A stretch of DNA of 64,000 bases from the NCBI GenBank assembly GCA_963971285.1, contig OZ020262.1, positions 8,810,745-8,874,744 on the forward strand. Reading direction: 5' to 3'. This document shows positions 13,501-28,500 of the stretch, piece by piece (the first letter of the stretch is position 1; the number at the start of each line of letters is the position of its first letter). A model generated the notes under the pieces. That model made no database searches and was not told the DNA's origin. It saw only the letters and a list, made by a program, of their open reading frames with translations. The stretch is from Astropecten irregularis. Its lineage: Eukaryota > Echinodermata > Asteroidea > Paxillosida > Astropectinidae. Both the position numbers and the translations under genes were made by a program.

Positions 13501-16500
13501 TCATCTACCCAATTCTTTTCAATTTTTGGTTGGGTAACCGATTGGATTTTTTGCTAATTGCCCCAAGAAAAAAACACCCCCGAAATGTCCTTCTTCCGTA
13601 ACCGACTTGCTACGAGTTTTCATGAAGCAACCCTCCACGTTCGAGACAATGTAGGACCGGATTTTAAACCAAAATATCTCAAGTCTCCACAACAGGCTGA
13701 AACACTGAACCCCCAGGTTGTCATAACCAGTCAAAACTACACAATATATTAATTGCACGACCCCCCAAATTGCATATTTAAAAAACATTTGAGGGTACAC
13801 ACATTATGATAATCAGCTCGGCGCATTGATTTTTGAGCTATTTAGTGTGGTGCATCCTATAAGGGGGGTAAACTTTTTTAATTGGTTGTCCAATTAGGCT
13901 CAAAGTGTAGAGTTTATGACACTGAGCTCATATGTGAAAACAAAATTGAAAAATATTATTGCGTTTTTCTACGGCACGGCTTAATGTGTTAGGTCGTTGA
14001 CCCGTGGGGGCCATACAAACGTGCACATTCTCCCTTATAATATTGTGTACACCCCATGGAAAGTCGGGCTCTGAATCCACATATTATTTCCTCACAAAGT
14101 TATCTTATGGCTATTTTAGGATGCAATGATGCTCAGACCATTACATATAGTTTAATTAATCAAGGCGAGGGTGTCATTTCACATGGAAAAGTGGTGTAAG
14201 GTCAGGGTTGGCCTCTTTGGTTGTTGGGGGGGGGGGCGTTTAGGCTATTCCGTGGAATATTTCTGCCCCAGTATCCATATTAAGACATAATGATGAACTT
14301 TTTTTGGATTATTCAATGCATATTACATTTCACCAAATTTCGCTGTCCTTGAGAATAATCATTTCCCCTCTGAAAAGTGAGAAAGAGGCGATTAGGGTTG
14401 TCAGCGTGTGGGCGGGGCTTGCTAGGGTTGGGTCTAGGTCTGGAGCCCCGGCTGGGGTTAGGGTTGGAATCAGAGCGATTTAGGGTTAAGAATTGGTCTT
14501 AGGGTTGAATTTTGGGGGCTAGGTTTACAATTTAGGGGATTGGGTTGGAATTTCGGCCGGCTAGGGTTACAATTTTGGGTCTAATGGGGTTAAAAGTTGG
14601 GCCACCTTCGTCTAAACAAAACTCGTAGGATGTAGAAAAGACAATGTAAGTTGAGTAATACAAGGTTTTATGCGTATTAGGATTGATGTTTTCAGGAAAT
14701 AATTAACAAAATCTGATGAGAAACTTGGTCTTATACAGTTTCTTTTCGTTCTCGCCTCTCACAACAGAGTGGTGGCGCTATCACAAAATGGCTACCGATG
14801 CGCCGCCATCTTGTGACCTATAGGGTGCACCACACTAAATAAACTCCCATTGACCTTAGTGTAAAATCCCTCAACTTCACAGTTCAAAAAAACCCATCCA
14901 GAAGTTTCTCAGTTGTTGGTGCAATAGTGTAAATGATAGTGTGAACTCTCATCTACCCAATTCTTTTCAATTTTTGGTTGGGTAACCGATTGGATTTTTT
15001 GCTAATTGCCCCAAGAAAAAAACACCCCCGAAATGTCCTTCTTCCGTAACCGACTTGCTACGAGTTTTCATGAAGCAACCCTCCACGTTCGAGACAATGT
15101 AGGACCGGATTTTAAACCAAAATATCTCAAGTCTCCACAACAGGCTGAAACACTGAACCCCCAGGTTGTCATAACCAGTCAAAACTACACAATATATTAA
15201 TTGCACGACCCCCCAAATTGCATATTTAAAAAACATTTGAGGGTACACACATTATGATAATCAGCTCGGCGCATTGATTTTTGAGCTATTTAGTGTGGTG
15301 CATCCTATAAGGGGGGTAAACTTTTTTAATTGGTTGTCCAATTAGGCTCAAAGTGTAGAGTTTATGACACTGAGCTCATATGTGAAAACAAAATTGAAAA
15401 ATATTATTGCGTTTTTCTACGGCACGGCTTAATGTGTTAGGTCGTTGACCCGTGGGGGCCATACAAACGTGCACATTCTCCCTTATAATATTGTGTACAC
15501 CCCATGGAAAGTCGGGCTCTGAATCCACATATTATTTCCTCACAAAGTTATCTTATGGCTATTTTAGGATGCAATGATGCTCAGACCATTACATATAGTT
15601 TAATTAATCAAGGCGAGGGTGTCATTTCACATGGAAAAGTGGTGTAAGGTCAGGGTTGGCCTCTTTGGTTGTTGGGGGGGGGGGCGTTTAGGCTATTCCG
15701 TGGAATATTTCTGCCCCAGTATCCATATTAAGACATAATGATGAACTTTTTTTGGATTATTCAATGCATATTACATTTCACCAAATTTCGCTGTCCTTGA
15801 GAATAATCATTTCCCCTCTGAAAAGTGAGAAAGAGGCGATTAGGGTTGTCAGCGTGTGGGCGGGGCTTGCTAGGGTTGGGTCTAGGTCTGGAGCCCCGGC
15901 TGGGGTTAGGGTTGGAATCAGAGCGATTTAGGGTTAAGAATTGGTCTTAGGGTTGAATTTTGGGGGCTAGGTTTACAATTTAGGGGATTGGGTTGGAATT
16001 TCGGCCGGCTAGGGTTACAATTTTGGGTCTAATGGGGTTAAAAGTTGGGCCACCTTCGTCTAAACAAAACTCGTAGGATGTAGAAAAGACAATGTAAGTT
16101 GAGTAATACAAGGTTTTATGCGTATTAGGATTGATGTTTTCAGGAAATAATTAACAAAATCTGATGAGAAACTTGGTCTTATACAGTTTCTTTTCGTTCT
16201 CGCCTCTCACAACAGAGTGGTGGCGCTATCACAAAATGGCTACCGATGCGCCGCCATCTTGTGACCTATAGGGTGCACCACACTAAATAAACTCCCATTG
16301 ACCTTAGTGTAAAATCCCTCAACTTCACAGTTCAAAAAAACCCATCCAGAAGTTTCTCAGTTGTTGGTGCAATAGTGTAAATGATAGTGTGAACTCTCAT
16401 CTACCCAATTCTTTTCAATTTTTGGTTGGGTAACCGATTGGATTTTTTGCTAATTGCCCCAAGAAAAAAACACCCCCGAAATGTCCTTCTTCCGTAACCG

Positions 16501-19500
16501 ACTTGCTACGAGTTTTCATGAAGCAACCCTCCACGTTCGAGACAATGTAGGACCGGATTTTAAACCAAAATATCTCAAGTCTCCACAACAGGCTGAAACA
16601 CTGAACCCCCAGGTTGTCATAACCAGTCAAAACTACACAATATATTAATTGCACGACCCCCCAAATTGCATATTTAAAAAACATTTGAGGGTACACACAT
16701 TATGATAATCAGCTCGGCGCATTGATTTTTGAGCTATTTAGTGTGGTGCATCCTATAAGGGGGGTAAACTTTTTTAATTGGTTGTCCAATTAGGCTCAAA
16801 GTGTAGAGTTTATGACACTGAGCTCATATGTGAAAACAAAATTGAAAAATATTATTGCGTTTTTCTACGGCACGGCTTAATGTGTTAGGTCGTTGACCCG
16901 TGGGGGCCATACAAACGTGCACATTCTCCCTTATAATATTGTGTACACCCCATGGAAAGTCGGGCTCTGAATCCACATATTATTTCCTCACAAAGTTATC
17001 TTATGGCTATTTTAGGATGCAATGATGCTCAGACCATTACATATAGTTTAATTAATCAAGGCGAGGGTGTCATTTCACATGGAAAAGTGGTGTAAGGTCA
17101 GGGTTGGCCTCTTTGGTTGTTGGGGGGGGGGGCGTTTAGGCTATTCCGTGGAATATTTCTGCCCCAGTATCCATATTAAGACATAATGATGAACTTTTTT
17201 TGGATTATTCAATGCATATTACATTTCACCAAATTTCGCTGTCCTTGAGAATAATCATTTCCCCTCTGAAAAGTGAGAAAGAGGCGATTAGGGTTGTCAG
17301 CGTGTGGGCGGGGCTTGCTAGGGTTGGGTCTAGGTCTGGAGCCCCGGCTGGGGTTAGGGTTGGAATCAGAGCGATTTAGGGTTAAGAATTGGTCTTAGGG
17401 TTGAATTTTGGGGGCTAGGTTTACAATTTAGGGGATTGGGTTGGAATTTCGGCCGGCTAGGGTTACAATTTTGGGTCTAATGGGGTTAAAAGTTGGGCCA
17501 CCTTCGTCTAAACAAAACTCGTAGGATGTAGAAAAGACAATGTAAGTTGAGTAATACAAGGTTTTATGCGTATTAGGATTGATGTTTTCAGGAAATAATT
17601 AACAAAATCTGATGAGAAACTTGGTCTTATACAGTTTCTTTTCGTTCTCGCCTCTCACAACAGAGTGGTGGCGCTATCACAAAATGGCTACCGATGCGCC
17701 GCCATCTTGTGACCTATAGGGTGCACCACACTAAATAAACTCCCATTGACCTTAGTGTAAAATCCCTCAACTTCACAGTTCAAAAAAACCCATCCAGAAG
17801 TTTCTCAGTTGTTGGTGCAATAGTGTAAATGATAGTGTGAACTCTCATCTACCCAATTCTTTTCAATTTTTGGTTGGGTAACCGATTGGATTTTTTGCTA
17901 ATTGCCCCAAGAAAAAAACACCCCCGAAATGTCCTTCTTCCGTAACCGACTTGCTACGAGTTTTCATGAAGCAACCCTCCACGTTCGAGACAATGTAGGA
18001 CCGGATTTTAAACCAAAATATCTCAAGTCTCCACAACAGGCTGAAACACTGAACCCCCAGGTTGTCATAACCAGTCAAAACTACACAATATATTAATTGC
18101 ACGACCCCCCAAATTGCATATTTAAAAAACATTTGAGGGTACACACATTATGATAATCAGCTCGGCGCATTGATTTTTGAGCTATTTAGTGTGGTGCATC
18201 CTATAAGGGGGGTAAACTTTTTTAATTGGTTGTCCAATTAGGCTCAAAGTGTAGAGTTTATGACACTGAGCTCATATGTGAAAACAAAATTGAAAAATAT
18301 TATTGCGTTTTTCTACGGCACGGCTTAATGTGTTAGGTCGTTGACCCGTGGGGGCCATACAAACGTGCACATTCTCCCTTATAATATTGTGTACACCCCA
18401 TGGAAAGTCGGGCTCTGAATCCACATATTATTTCCTCACAAAGTTATCTTATGGCTATTTTAGGATGCAATGATGCTCAGACCATTACATATAGTTTAAT
18501 TAATCAAGGCGAGGGTGTCATTTCACATGGAAAAGTGGTGTAAGGTCAGGGTTGGCCTCTTTGGTTGTTGGGGGGGGGGGCGTTTAGGCTATTCCGTGGA
18601 ATATTTCTGCCCCAGTATCCATATTAAGACATAATGATGAACTTTTTTTGGATTATTCAATGCATATTACATTTCACCAAATTTCGCTGTCCTTGAGAAT
18701 AATCATTTCCCCTCTGAAAAGTGAGAAAGAGGCGATTAGGGTTGTCAGCGTGTGGGCGGGGCTTGCTAGGGTTGGGTCTAGGTCTGGAGCCCCGGCTGGG
18801 GTTAGGGTTGGAATCAGAGCGATTTAGGGTTAAGAATTGGTCTTAGGGTTGAATTTTGGGGGCTAGGTTTACAATTTAGGGGATTGGGTTGGAATTTCGG
18901 CCGGCTAGGGTTACAATTTTGGGTCTAATGGGGTTAAAAGTTGGGCCACCTTCGTCTAAACAAAACTCGTAGGATGTAGAAAAGACAATGTAAGTTGAGT
19001 AATACAAGGTTTTATGCGTATTAGGATTGATGTTTTCAGGAAATAATTAACAAAATCTGATGAGAAACTTGGTCTTATACAGTTTCTTTTCGTTCTCGCC
19101 TCTCACAACAGAGTGGTGGCGCTATCACAAAATGGCTACCGATGCGCCGCCATCTTGTGACCTATAGGGTGCACCACACTAAATAAACTCCCATTGACCT
19201 TAGTGTAAAATCCCTCAACTTCACAGTTCAAAAAAACCCATCCAGAAGTTTCTCAGTTGTTGGTGCAATAGTGTAAATGATAGTGTGAACTCTCATCTAC
19301 CCAATTCTTTTCAATTTTTGGTTGGGTAACCGATTGGATTTTTTGCTAATTGCCCCAAGAAAAAAACACCCCCGAAATGTCCTTCTTCCGTAACCGACTT
19401 GCTACGAGTTTTCATGAAGCAACCCTCCACGTTCGAGACAATGTAGGACCGGATTTTAAACCAAAATATCTCAAGTCTCCACAACAGGCTGAAACACTGA

Positions 19501-22500
19501 ACCCCCAGGTTGTCATAACCAGTCAAAACTACACAATATATTAATTGCACGACCCCCCAAATTGCATATTTAAAAAACATTTGAGGGTACACACATTATG
19601 ATAATCAGCTCGGCGCATTGATTTTTGAGCTATTTAGTGTGGTGCATCCTATAAGGGGGGTAAACTTTTTTAATTGGTTGTCCAATTAGGCTCAAAGTGT
19701 AGAGTTTATGACACTGAGCTCATATGTGAAAACAAAATTGAAAAATATTATTGCGTTTTTCTACGGCACGGCTTAATGTGTTAGGTCGTTGACCCGTGGG
19801 GGCCATACAAACGTGCACATTCTCCCTTATAATATTGTGTACACCCCATGGAAAGTCGGGCTCTGAATCCACATATTATTTCCTCACAAAGTTATCTTAT
19901 GGCTATTTTAGGATGCAATGATGCTCAGACCATTACATATAGTTTAATTAATCAAGGCGAGGGTGTCATTTCACATGGAAAAGTGGTGTAAGGTCAGGGT
20001 TGGCCTCTTTGGTTGTTGGGGGGGGGGGCGTTTAGGCTATTCCGTGGAATATTTCTGCCCCAGTATCCATATTAAGACATAATGATGAACTTTTTTTGGA
20101 TTATTCAATGCATATTACATTTCACCAAATTTCGCTGTCCTTGAGAATAATCATTTCCCCTCTGAAAAGTGAGAAAGAGGCGATTAGGGTTGTCAGCGTG
20201 TGGGCGGGGCTTGCTAGGGTTGGGTCTAGGTCTGGAGCCCCGGCTGGGGTTAGGGTTGGAATCAGAGCGATTTAGGGTTAAGAATTGGTCTTAGGGTTGA
20301 ATTTTGGGGGCTAGGTTTACAATTTAGGGGATTGGGTTGGAATTTCGGCCGGCTAGGGTTACAATTTTGGGTCTAATGGGGTTAAAAGTTGGGCCACCTT
20401 CGTCTAAACAAAACTCGTAGGATGTAGAAAAGACAATGTAAGTTGAGTAATACAAGGTTTTATGCGTATTAGGATTGATGTTTTCAGGAAATAATTAACA
20501 AAATCTGATGAGAAACTTGGTCTTATACAGTTTCTTTTCGTTCTCGCCTCTCACAACAGAGTGGTGGCGCTATCACAAAATGGCTACCGATGCGCCGCCA
20601 TCTTGTGACCTATAGGGTGCACCACACTAAATAAACTCCCATTGACCTTAGTGTAAAATCCCTCAACTTCACAGTTCAAAAAAACCCATCCAGAAGTTTC
20701 TCAGTTGTTGGTGCAATAGTGTAAATGATAGTGTGAACTCTCATCTACCCAATTCTTTTCAATTTTTGGTTGGGTAACCGATTGGATTTTTTGCTAATTG
20801 CCCCAAGAAAAAAACACCCCCGAAATGTCCTTCTTCCGTAACCGACTTGCTACGAGTTTTCATGAAGCAACCCTCCACGTTCGAGACAATGTAGGACCGG
20901 ATTTTAAACCAAAATATCTCAAGTCTCCACAACAGGCTGAAACACTGAACCCCCAGGTTGTCATAACCAGTCAAAACTACACAATATATTAATTGCACGA
21001 CCCCCCAAATTGCATATTTAAAAAACATTTGAGGGTACACACATTATGATAATCAGCTCGGCGCATTGATTTTTGAGCTATTTAGTGTGGTGCATCCTAT
21101 AAGGGGGGTAAACTTTTTTAATTGGTTGTCCAATTAGGCTCAAAGTGTAGAGTTTATGACACTGAGCTCATATGTGAAAACAAAATTGAAAAATATTATT
21201 GCGTTTTTCTACGGCACGGCTTAATGTGTTAGGTCGTTGACCCGTGGGGGCCATACAAACGTGCACATTCTCCCTTATAATATTGTGTACACCCCATGGA
21301 AAGTCGGGCTCTGAATCCACATATTATTTCCTCACAAAGTTATCTTATGGCTATTTTAGGATGCAATGATGCTCAGACCATTACATATAGTTTAATTAAT
21401 CAAGGCGAGGGTGTCATTTCACATGGAAAAGTGGTGTAAGGTCAGGGTTGGCCTCTTTGGTTGTTGGGGGGGGGGGCGTTTAGGCTATTCCGTGGAATAT
21501 TTCTGCCCCAGTATCCATATTAAGACATAATGATGAACTTTTTTTGGATTATTCAATGCATATTACATTTCACCAAATTTCGCTGTCCTTGAGAATAATC
21601 ATTTCCCCTCTGAAAAGTGAGAAAGAGGCGATTAGGGTTGTCAGCGTGTGGGCGGGGCTTGCTAGGGTTGGGTCTAGGTCTGGAGCCCCGGCTGGGGTTA
21701 GGGTTGGAATCAGAGCGATTTAGGGTTAAGAATTGGTCTTAGGGTTGAATTTTGGGGGCTAGGTTTACAATTTAGGGGATTGGGTTGGAATTTCGGCCGG
21801 CTAGGGTTACAATTTTGGGTCTAATGGGGTTAAAAGTTGGGCCACCTTCGTCTAAACAAAACTCGTAGGATGTAGAAAAGACAATGTAAGTTGAGTAATA
21901 CAAGGTTTTATGCGTATTAGGATTGATGTTTTCAGGAAATAATTAACAAAATCTGATGAGAAACTTGGTCTTATACAGTTTCTTTTCGTTCTCGCCTCTC
22001 ACAACAGAGTGGTGGCGCTATCACAAAATGGCTACCGATGCGCCGCCATCTTGTGACCTATAGGGTGCACCACACTAAATAAACTCCCATTGACCTTAGT
22101 GTAAAATCCCTCAACTTCACAGTTCAAAAAAACCCATCCAGAAGTTTCTCAGTTGTTGGTGCAATAGTGTAAATGATAGTGTGAACTCTCATCTACCCAA
22201 TTCTTTTCAATTTTTGGTTGGGTAACCGATTGGATTTTTTGCTAATTGCCCCAAGAAAAAAACACCCCCGAAATGTCCTTCTTCCGTAACCGACTTGCTA
22301 CGAGTTTTCATGAAGCAACCCTCCACGTTCGAGACAATGTAGGACCGGATTTTAAACCAAAATATCTCAAGTCTCCACAACAGGCTGAAACACTGAACCC
22401 CCAGGTTGTCATAACCAGTCAAAACTACACAATATATTAATTGCACGACCCCCCAAATTGCATATTTAAAAAACATTTGAGGGTACACACATTATGATAA

Positions 22501-25500
22501 TCAGCTCGGCGCATTGATTTTTGAGCTATTTAGTGTGGTGCATCCTATAAGGGGGGTAAACTTTTTTAATTGGTTGTCCAATTAGGCTCAAAGTGTAGAG
22601 TTTATGACACTGAGCTCATATGTGAAAACAAAATTGAAAAATATTATTGCGTTTTTCTACGGCACGGCTTAATGTGTTAGGTCGTTGACCCGTGGGGGCC
22701 ATACAAACGTGCACATTCTCCCTTATAATATTGTGTACACCCCATGGAAAGTCGGGCTCTGAATCCACATATTATTTCCTCACAAAGTTATCTTATGGCT
22801 ATTTTAGGATGCAATGATGCTCAGACCATTACATATAGTTTAATTAATCAAGGCGAGGGTGTCATTTCACATGGAAAAGTGGTGTAAGGTCAGGGTTGGC
22901 CTCTTTGGTTGTTGGGGGGGGGGGCGTTTAGGCTATTCCGTGGAATATTTCTGCCCCAGTATCCATATTAAGACATAATGATGAACTTTTTTTGGATTAT
23001 TCAATGCATATTACATTTCACCAAATTTCGCTGTCCTTGAGAATAATCATTTCCCCTCTGAAAAGTGAGAAAGAGGCGATTAGGGTTGTCAGCGTGTGGG
23101 CGGGGCTTGCTAGGGTTGGGTCTAGGTCTGGAGCCCCGGCTGGGGTTAGGGTTGGAATCAGAGCGATTTAGGGTTAAGAATTGGTCTTAGGGTTGAATTT
23201 TGGGGGCTAGGTTTACAATTTAGGGGATTGGGTTGGAATTTCGGCCGGCTAGGGTTACAATTTTGGGTCTAATGGGGTTAAAAGTTGGGCCACCTTCGTC
23301 TAAACAAAACTCGTAGGATGTAGAAAAGACAATGTAAGTTGAGTAATACAAGGTTTTATGCGTATTAGGATTGATGTTTTCAGGAAATAATTAACAAAAT
23401 CTGATGAGAAACTTGGTCTTATACAGTTTCTTTTCGTTCTCGCCTCTCACAACAGAGTGGTGGCGCTATCACAAAATGGCTACCGATGCGCCGCCATCTT
23501 GTGACCTATAGGGTGCACCACACTAAATAAACTCCCATTGACCTTAGTGTAAAATCCCTCAACTTCACAGTTCAAAAAAACCCATCCAGAAGTTTCTCAG
23601 TTGTTGGTGCAATAGTGTAAATGATAGTGTGAACTCTCATCTACCCAATTCTTTTCAATTTTTGGTTGGGTAACCGATTGGATTTTTTGCTAATTGCCCC
23701 AAGAAAAAAACACCCCCGAAATGTCCTTCTTCCGTAACCGACTTGCTACGAGTTTTCATGAAGCAACCCTCCACGTTCGAGACAATGTAGGACCGGATTT
23801 TAAACCAAAATATCTCAAGTCTCCACAACAGGCTGAAACACTGAACCCCCAGGTTGTCATAACCAGTCAAAACTACACAATATATTAATTGCACGACCCC
23901 CCAAATTGCATATTTAAAAAACATTTGAGGGTACACACATTATGATAATCAGCTCGGCGCATTGATTTTTGAGCTATTTAGTGTGGTGCATCCTATAAGG
24001 GGGGTAAACTTTTTTAATTGGTTGTCCAATTAGGCTCAAAGTGTAGAGTTTATGACACTGAGCTCATATGTGAAAACAAAATTGAAAAATATTATTGCGT
24101 TTTTCTACGGCACGGCTTAATGTGTTAGGTCGTTGACCCGTGGGGGCCATACAAACGTGCACATTCTCCCTTATAATATTGTGTACACCCCATGGAAAGT
24201 CGGGCTCTGAATCCACATATTATTTCCTCACAAAGTTATCTTATGGCTATTTTAGGATGCAATGATGCTCAGACCATTACATATAGTTTAATTAATCAAG
24301 GCGAGGGTGTCATTTCACATGGAAAAGTGGTGTAAGGTCAGGGTTGGCCTCTTTGGTTGTTGGGGGGGGGGGCGTTTAGGCTATTCCGTGGAATATTTCT
24401 GCCCCAGTATCCATATTAAGACATAATGATGAACTTTTTTTGGATTATTCAATGCATATTACATTTCACCAAATTTCGCTGTCCTTGAGAATAATCATTT
24501 CCCCTCTGAAAAGTGAGAAAGAGGCGATTAGGGTTGTCAGCGTGTGGGCGGGGCTTGCTAGGGTTGGGTCTAGGTCTGGAGCCCCGGCTGGGGTTAGGGT
24601 TGGAATCAGAGCGATTTAGGGTTAAGAATTGGTCTTAGGGTTGAATTTTGGGGGCTAGGTTTACAATTTAGGGGATTGGGTTGGAATTTCGGCCGGCTAG
24701 GGTTACAATTTTGGGTCTAATGGGGTTAAAAGTTGGGCCACCTTCGTCTAAACAAAACTCGTAGGATGTAGAAAAGACAATGTAAGTTGAGTAATACAAG
24801 GTTTTATGCGTATTAGGATTGATGTTTTCAGGAAATAATTAACAAAATCTGATGAGAAACTTGGTCTTATACAGTTTCTTTTCGTTCTCGCCTCTCACAA
24901 CAGAGTGGTGGCGCTATCACAAAATGGCTACCGATGCGCCGCCATCTTGTGACCTATAGGGTGCACCACACTAAATAAACTCCCATTGACCTTAGTGTAA
25001 AATCCCTCAACTTCACAGTTCAAAAAAACCCATCCAGAAGTTTCTCAGTTGTTGGTGCAATAGTGTAAATGATAGTGTGAACTCTCATCTACCCAATTCT
25101 TTTCAATTTTTGGTTGGGTAACCGATTGGATTTTTTGCTAATTGCCCCAAGAAAAAAACACCCCCGAAATGTCCTTCTTCCGTAACCGACTTGCTACGAG
25201 TTTTCATGAAGCAACCCTCCACGTTCGAGACAATGTAGGACCGGATTTTAAACCAAAATATCTCAAGTCTCCACAACAGGCTGAAACACTGAACCCCCAG
25301 GTTGTCATAACCAGTCAAAACTACACAATATATTAATTGCACGACCCCCCAAATTGCATATTTAAAAAACATTTGAGGGTACACACATTATGATAATCAG
25401 CTCGGCGCATTGATTTTTGAGCTATTTAGTGTGGTGCATCCTATAAGGGGGGTAAACTTTTTTAATTGGTTGTCCAATTAGGCTCAAAGTGTAGAGTTTA

Positions 25501-25517
25501 TGACACTGAAAGTAAAG

Positions 25518-28500
25518 ATGGCGTCCCGCGGGAAGTCGAAAAATCCTGCCATGGAAGGTCTTGCCAAACAATTCTCAGCCATCACGGGTAAGATTCCAAG
25601 ATGATTCCATCATTCTTTGAATGTTTAAGTTGACTACAGTTTCGACATAAATACGTGGTTATTTATTTGTTGGAAGGTTGCTTGTGTGGTTTGATTTGTG
25701 CAGTGAACTGAAAGTGACAAGTCGTCGTTATTAAATGATAATAATCCTTCGCTTGTAAAAAAAATGTAACGTTAATTGTTGCATTCTGTTTTCTTTTATT
25801 TTTTGTAGGCCTAACGTTACATCATATACATAACATTGAGTGTGAGTGTGACTGTTGGTCAGAATTGTGAATGTGATTGTGAGCATGTGTGGAAACAAAC
25901 AAAATTTAAAATATGTTAAGAAATACTCCTTAGCACCACCTCTATCTTGACCATGTTGACTGGCATGATGGACTCCACTTCACAAATGTGACCCAATGCA
26001 GCAAATTGAGGTAAATCCCCAAGATTTGACTTTTTGAGTTATATACACTACTAGAAGGAGTAATCCATGGGCTTTCCAATGATACCAAAGTTATTTTCAT
26101 ATCTTATTCCATTCCAAAGTTATGACCCGATAAAGAGAACACCGCTATGCTCAGACTCGGAAAATACTTTTCGAGAAAAATTACTACAAAGATTTTACAC
26201 ACATAGTGCGTGTCGCAGTGCTAGCTATTGACAGACTGTTTAACGTTGGATAACGGATCACAACAGCAACTTTGCCGGGGGTCTGTGACTGTGCAAGAAG
26301 AGATGTTTCCTTGAAAATAATTATTCTAAAAATGACTTTCATGTTGTCATAACATTTATCTTGATTGACTTTTTCATTTAGCTCCGAACCATGTCAGAAA
26401 ACTTCAAACCAGTTGTTGATTTTAGCATGATTTTAGCGTGGGAATTTTTGTTAACGTCATCAGTGACCGTGCAGTGATTATAGTCAGCACATGGTGACTG
26501 CTTTACGTTGTGTGCCCAGTGTGTGCGAATTATGGATCATAACATCAACATTGCCGATTATCGAGGGTCTGTGACTGCAAGTTAAGTTGTTTCCATGAAA
26601 ATAATGAGTTTAAAAATGACTTCATGCAGTCCAAACATCTTTCTTACCCTTGTCATTTAGATCCGAACTATGTCAGAAACATCAAACCAGTTGTTCATTT
26701 AAATAGCGTGGGAGATTTTGTCAACTTTACCTGTGCAGCAATACAGTAGTTAGCAATAAATTTCCCTTGGTTTATAAGCCAAAACAAGCCGTGAAATTTG
26801 ACAAAAGTACACAAATGAGAATGACAATTACTGTACTCAAAATTCGAAAGTCTATAAGAACCCCAAAAGTTAGGGTAACCTTGCAAATCCGAACTGTATT
26901 CCAACGCTATAAACACGGCAGACATTGCAATGTTGTCGTGTTAGAACGGCACTTTTCTACTGTAGTATACACCGTATACATCACTACAGTGTATACATTG
27001 AATACAGTTCACCCACATGTGTATACACATTGTACACGGCACGCACTGTACACGCACTGAACGAATGTCGCTTAGCGACTGTGGCGCTCTACGCGCACAG
27101 AGATTGGCCGAGCGCTGTGCGCGTCACGTATCTAGGTAAACAGTACGCGCAGCGGTCCAATCAGAGAGATGTATTTGAATGACGCGGGTCCTGGCCGCGA
27201 ACTAGACGATGTAATTTTACTTCCCTTACGATGTTTTGTTTACAAACTTCAGCGGATTGATATGGAGTAAAGGTGTTCTTGGGGATGATGTCATTGCTAT
27301 TAATAGAAAGACAAGTCAACGCTCGTTCCAATGATACCACATACACCTCACATACGTAAACAGATCAGTATGAATACGCGCTGTGAAAAACGTCAAATTT
27401 TGAGAGATTTTCTTTAGTTTTTGTAAAAGAAGACAGAAACACACTGCAAACATGTTCTAGAAAACCTTCTTTTTACCCAATTTCCTTACATTTCTTTGAC
27501 ATAATTATCAACACTGTGAATCTTTGATACTTTTCCTATCCAAAAATACAAAAAAGTAAAAATCGTTGTTGGAGTCATTTTTTGTGATTCGGCAACTTCA
27601 GACGCCGATAACTCCAAATGGACTTTTGGGGGATTTACCTCATTTCGCTCCATTGGGTCACAAATACACAACAATAGCGCTCCGCACTTGCGCTTAAAAT
27701 AGCACCGGACCTCAGACAAATATTGCAAACATACACACGTGCGTGGGTGTGGGCGTGCATGTACACTCTGTGTATGAGTCAATGTTTGTCTGAAATCCGG
27801 GTATTTTGTGACGTCATTAGTGCGGAGCGCTATTAATGACTGTCACTAACGTTGTTGTTAGTGCTTGAAATTGAATTCAAGACTACCGAACAAGAGTTTG
27901 TCAGCTCAGCTTATTTCATCCATTCCGACTTCCGTATCTAAATCCATCCATGATCCAGCATTTGCCTTGCATCTTGCCTTGGTTTAAATTGGTTCGTAAA
28001 TAGCGGCCGCTATGTACAGCTGTCATACATGATATATACCTCTATATTTCCTCCAGCAGCTAAGTGTAAAAGAATCATTCATTTTTCATTCGTGCTTTTA
28101 ATAAAGGTGCCACTGAAGAAGTTGGACACCGTCTACTGGAAGTATGCAACGGCAATCTTGAGATGGCAATTGGTATGCAGCTAGAGGGCGCTGTTGATAC
28201 TGCAGATGACGGTGCATCAGCGGGACCTTCGGGGGCTTCGTCTGGACCATCAACTGCTGATGTGATCCCAGGAATTCCACCAGAGTAAGCTACAAACAGG
28301 GGCCAATTTCATAGATCTGCTTAAGCACCAAAATTTTGCTTAAGCACCAAAAACCTTGGTAAATAAACGCAGTATGCCAGCCAAAACTCCTTGTGAATGT
28401 TATGCTCAGTACACAATGGCCGAATACAAGTCAAAAGCAGTGAAAATCACGTCAAAATTTGGTTGGTAATCCTGTTTGATCAAGGAAGACTTTTCATGCT

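Larger units (their letters stand above)
1..25509 (+). repeat. Tandem satellite array, 1448-bp unit, about 17.6 copies
   Basis: The same 1448-bp sequence repeats head to tail: unit starts fall at 1, 1449, 2897 and every 1448 bases to 24617, and the last copy breaks off after 893 bases at 25509. Every copy inspected is identical, including a run of 11 G near position 1194 of the unit. The unit is AT-rich with a G-rich block of TAGGGTT motifs at its boundary. Two short open frames recur in every unit (487-768 on the minus strand, 526-720 on the plus strand), but they overlap each other on opposite strands and resemble no protein I know. The array is open at the left edge of the window, so its true length is unknown. 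I infer a satellite or subtelomeric-type repeat; the function is unknown. Confidence 0.98.
25588..28106 (+). other. UBXN7 intron 1 (2.5 kb), repeat-bearing
   Basis: No coding exon is recognisable. It holds a diverged tandem duplication of about 280 bp (near 26235-26510 and 26515-26760; compare the 'ggatcacaacagcaac' and 'ggatcataacatcaac' starts), an alternating GTATAC-rich stretch near 26960-27060, and a MITE at 27673-27834. Confidence 0.7.

Noticed and set aside
1..25509. CRISPR array or rDNA repeat
   Set aside because: The unit is 1448 bp with no spacer/repeat alternation, and no rRNA-like sequence was recognised.
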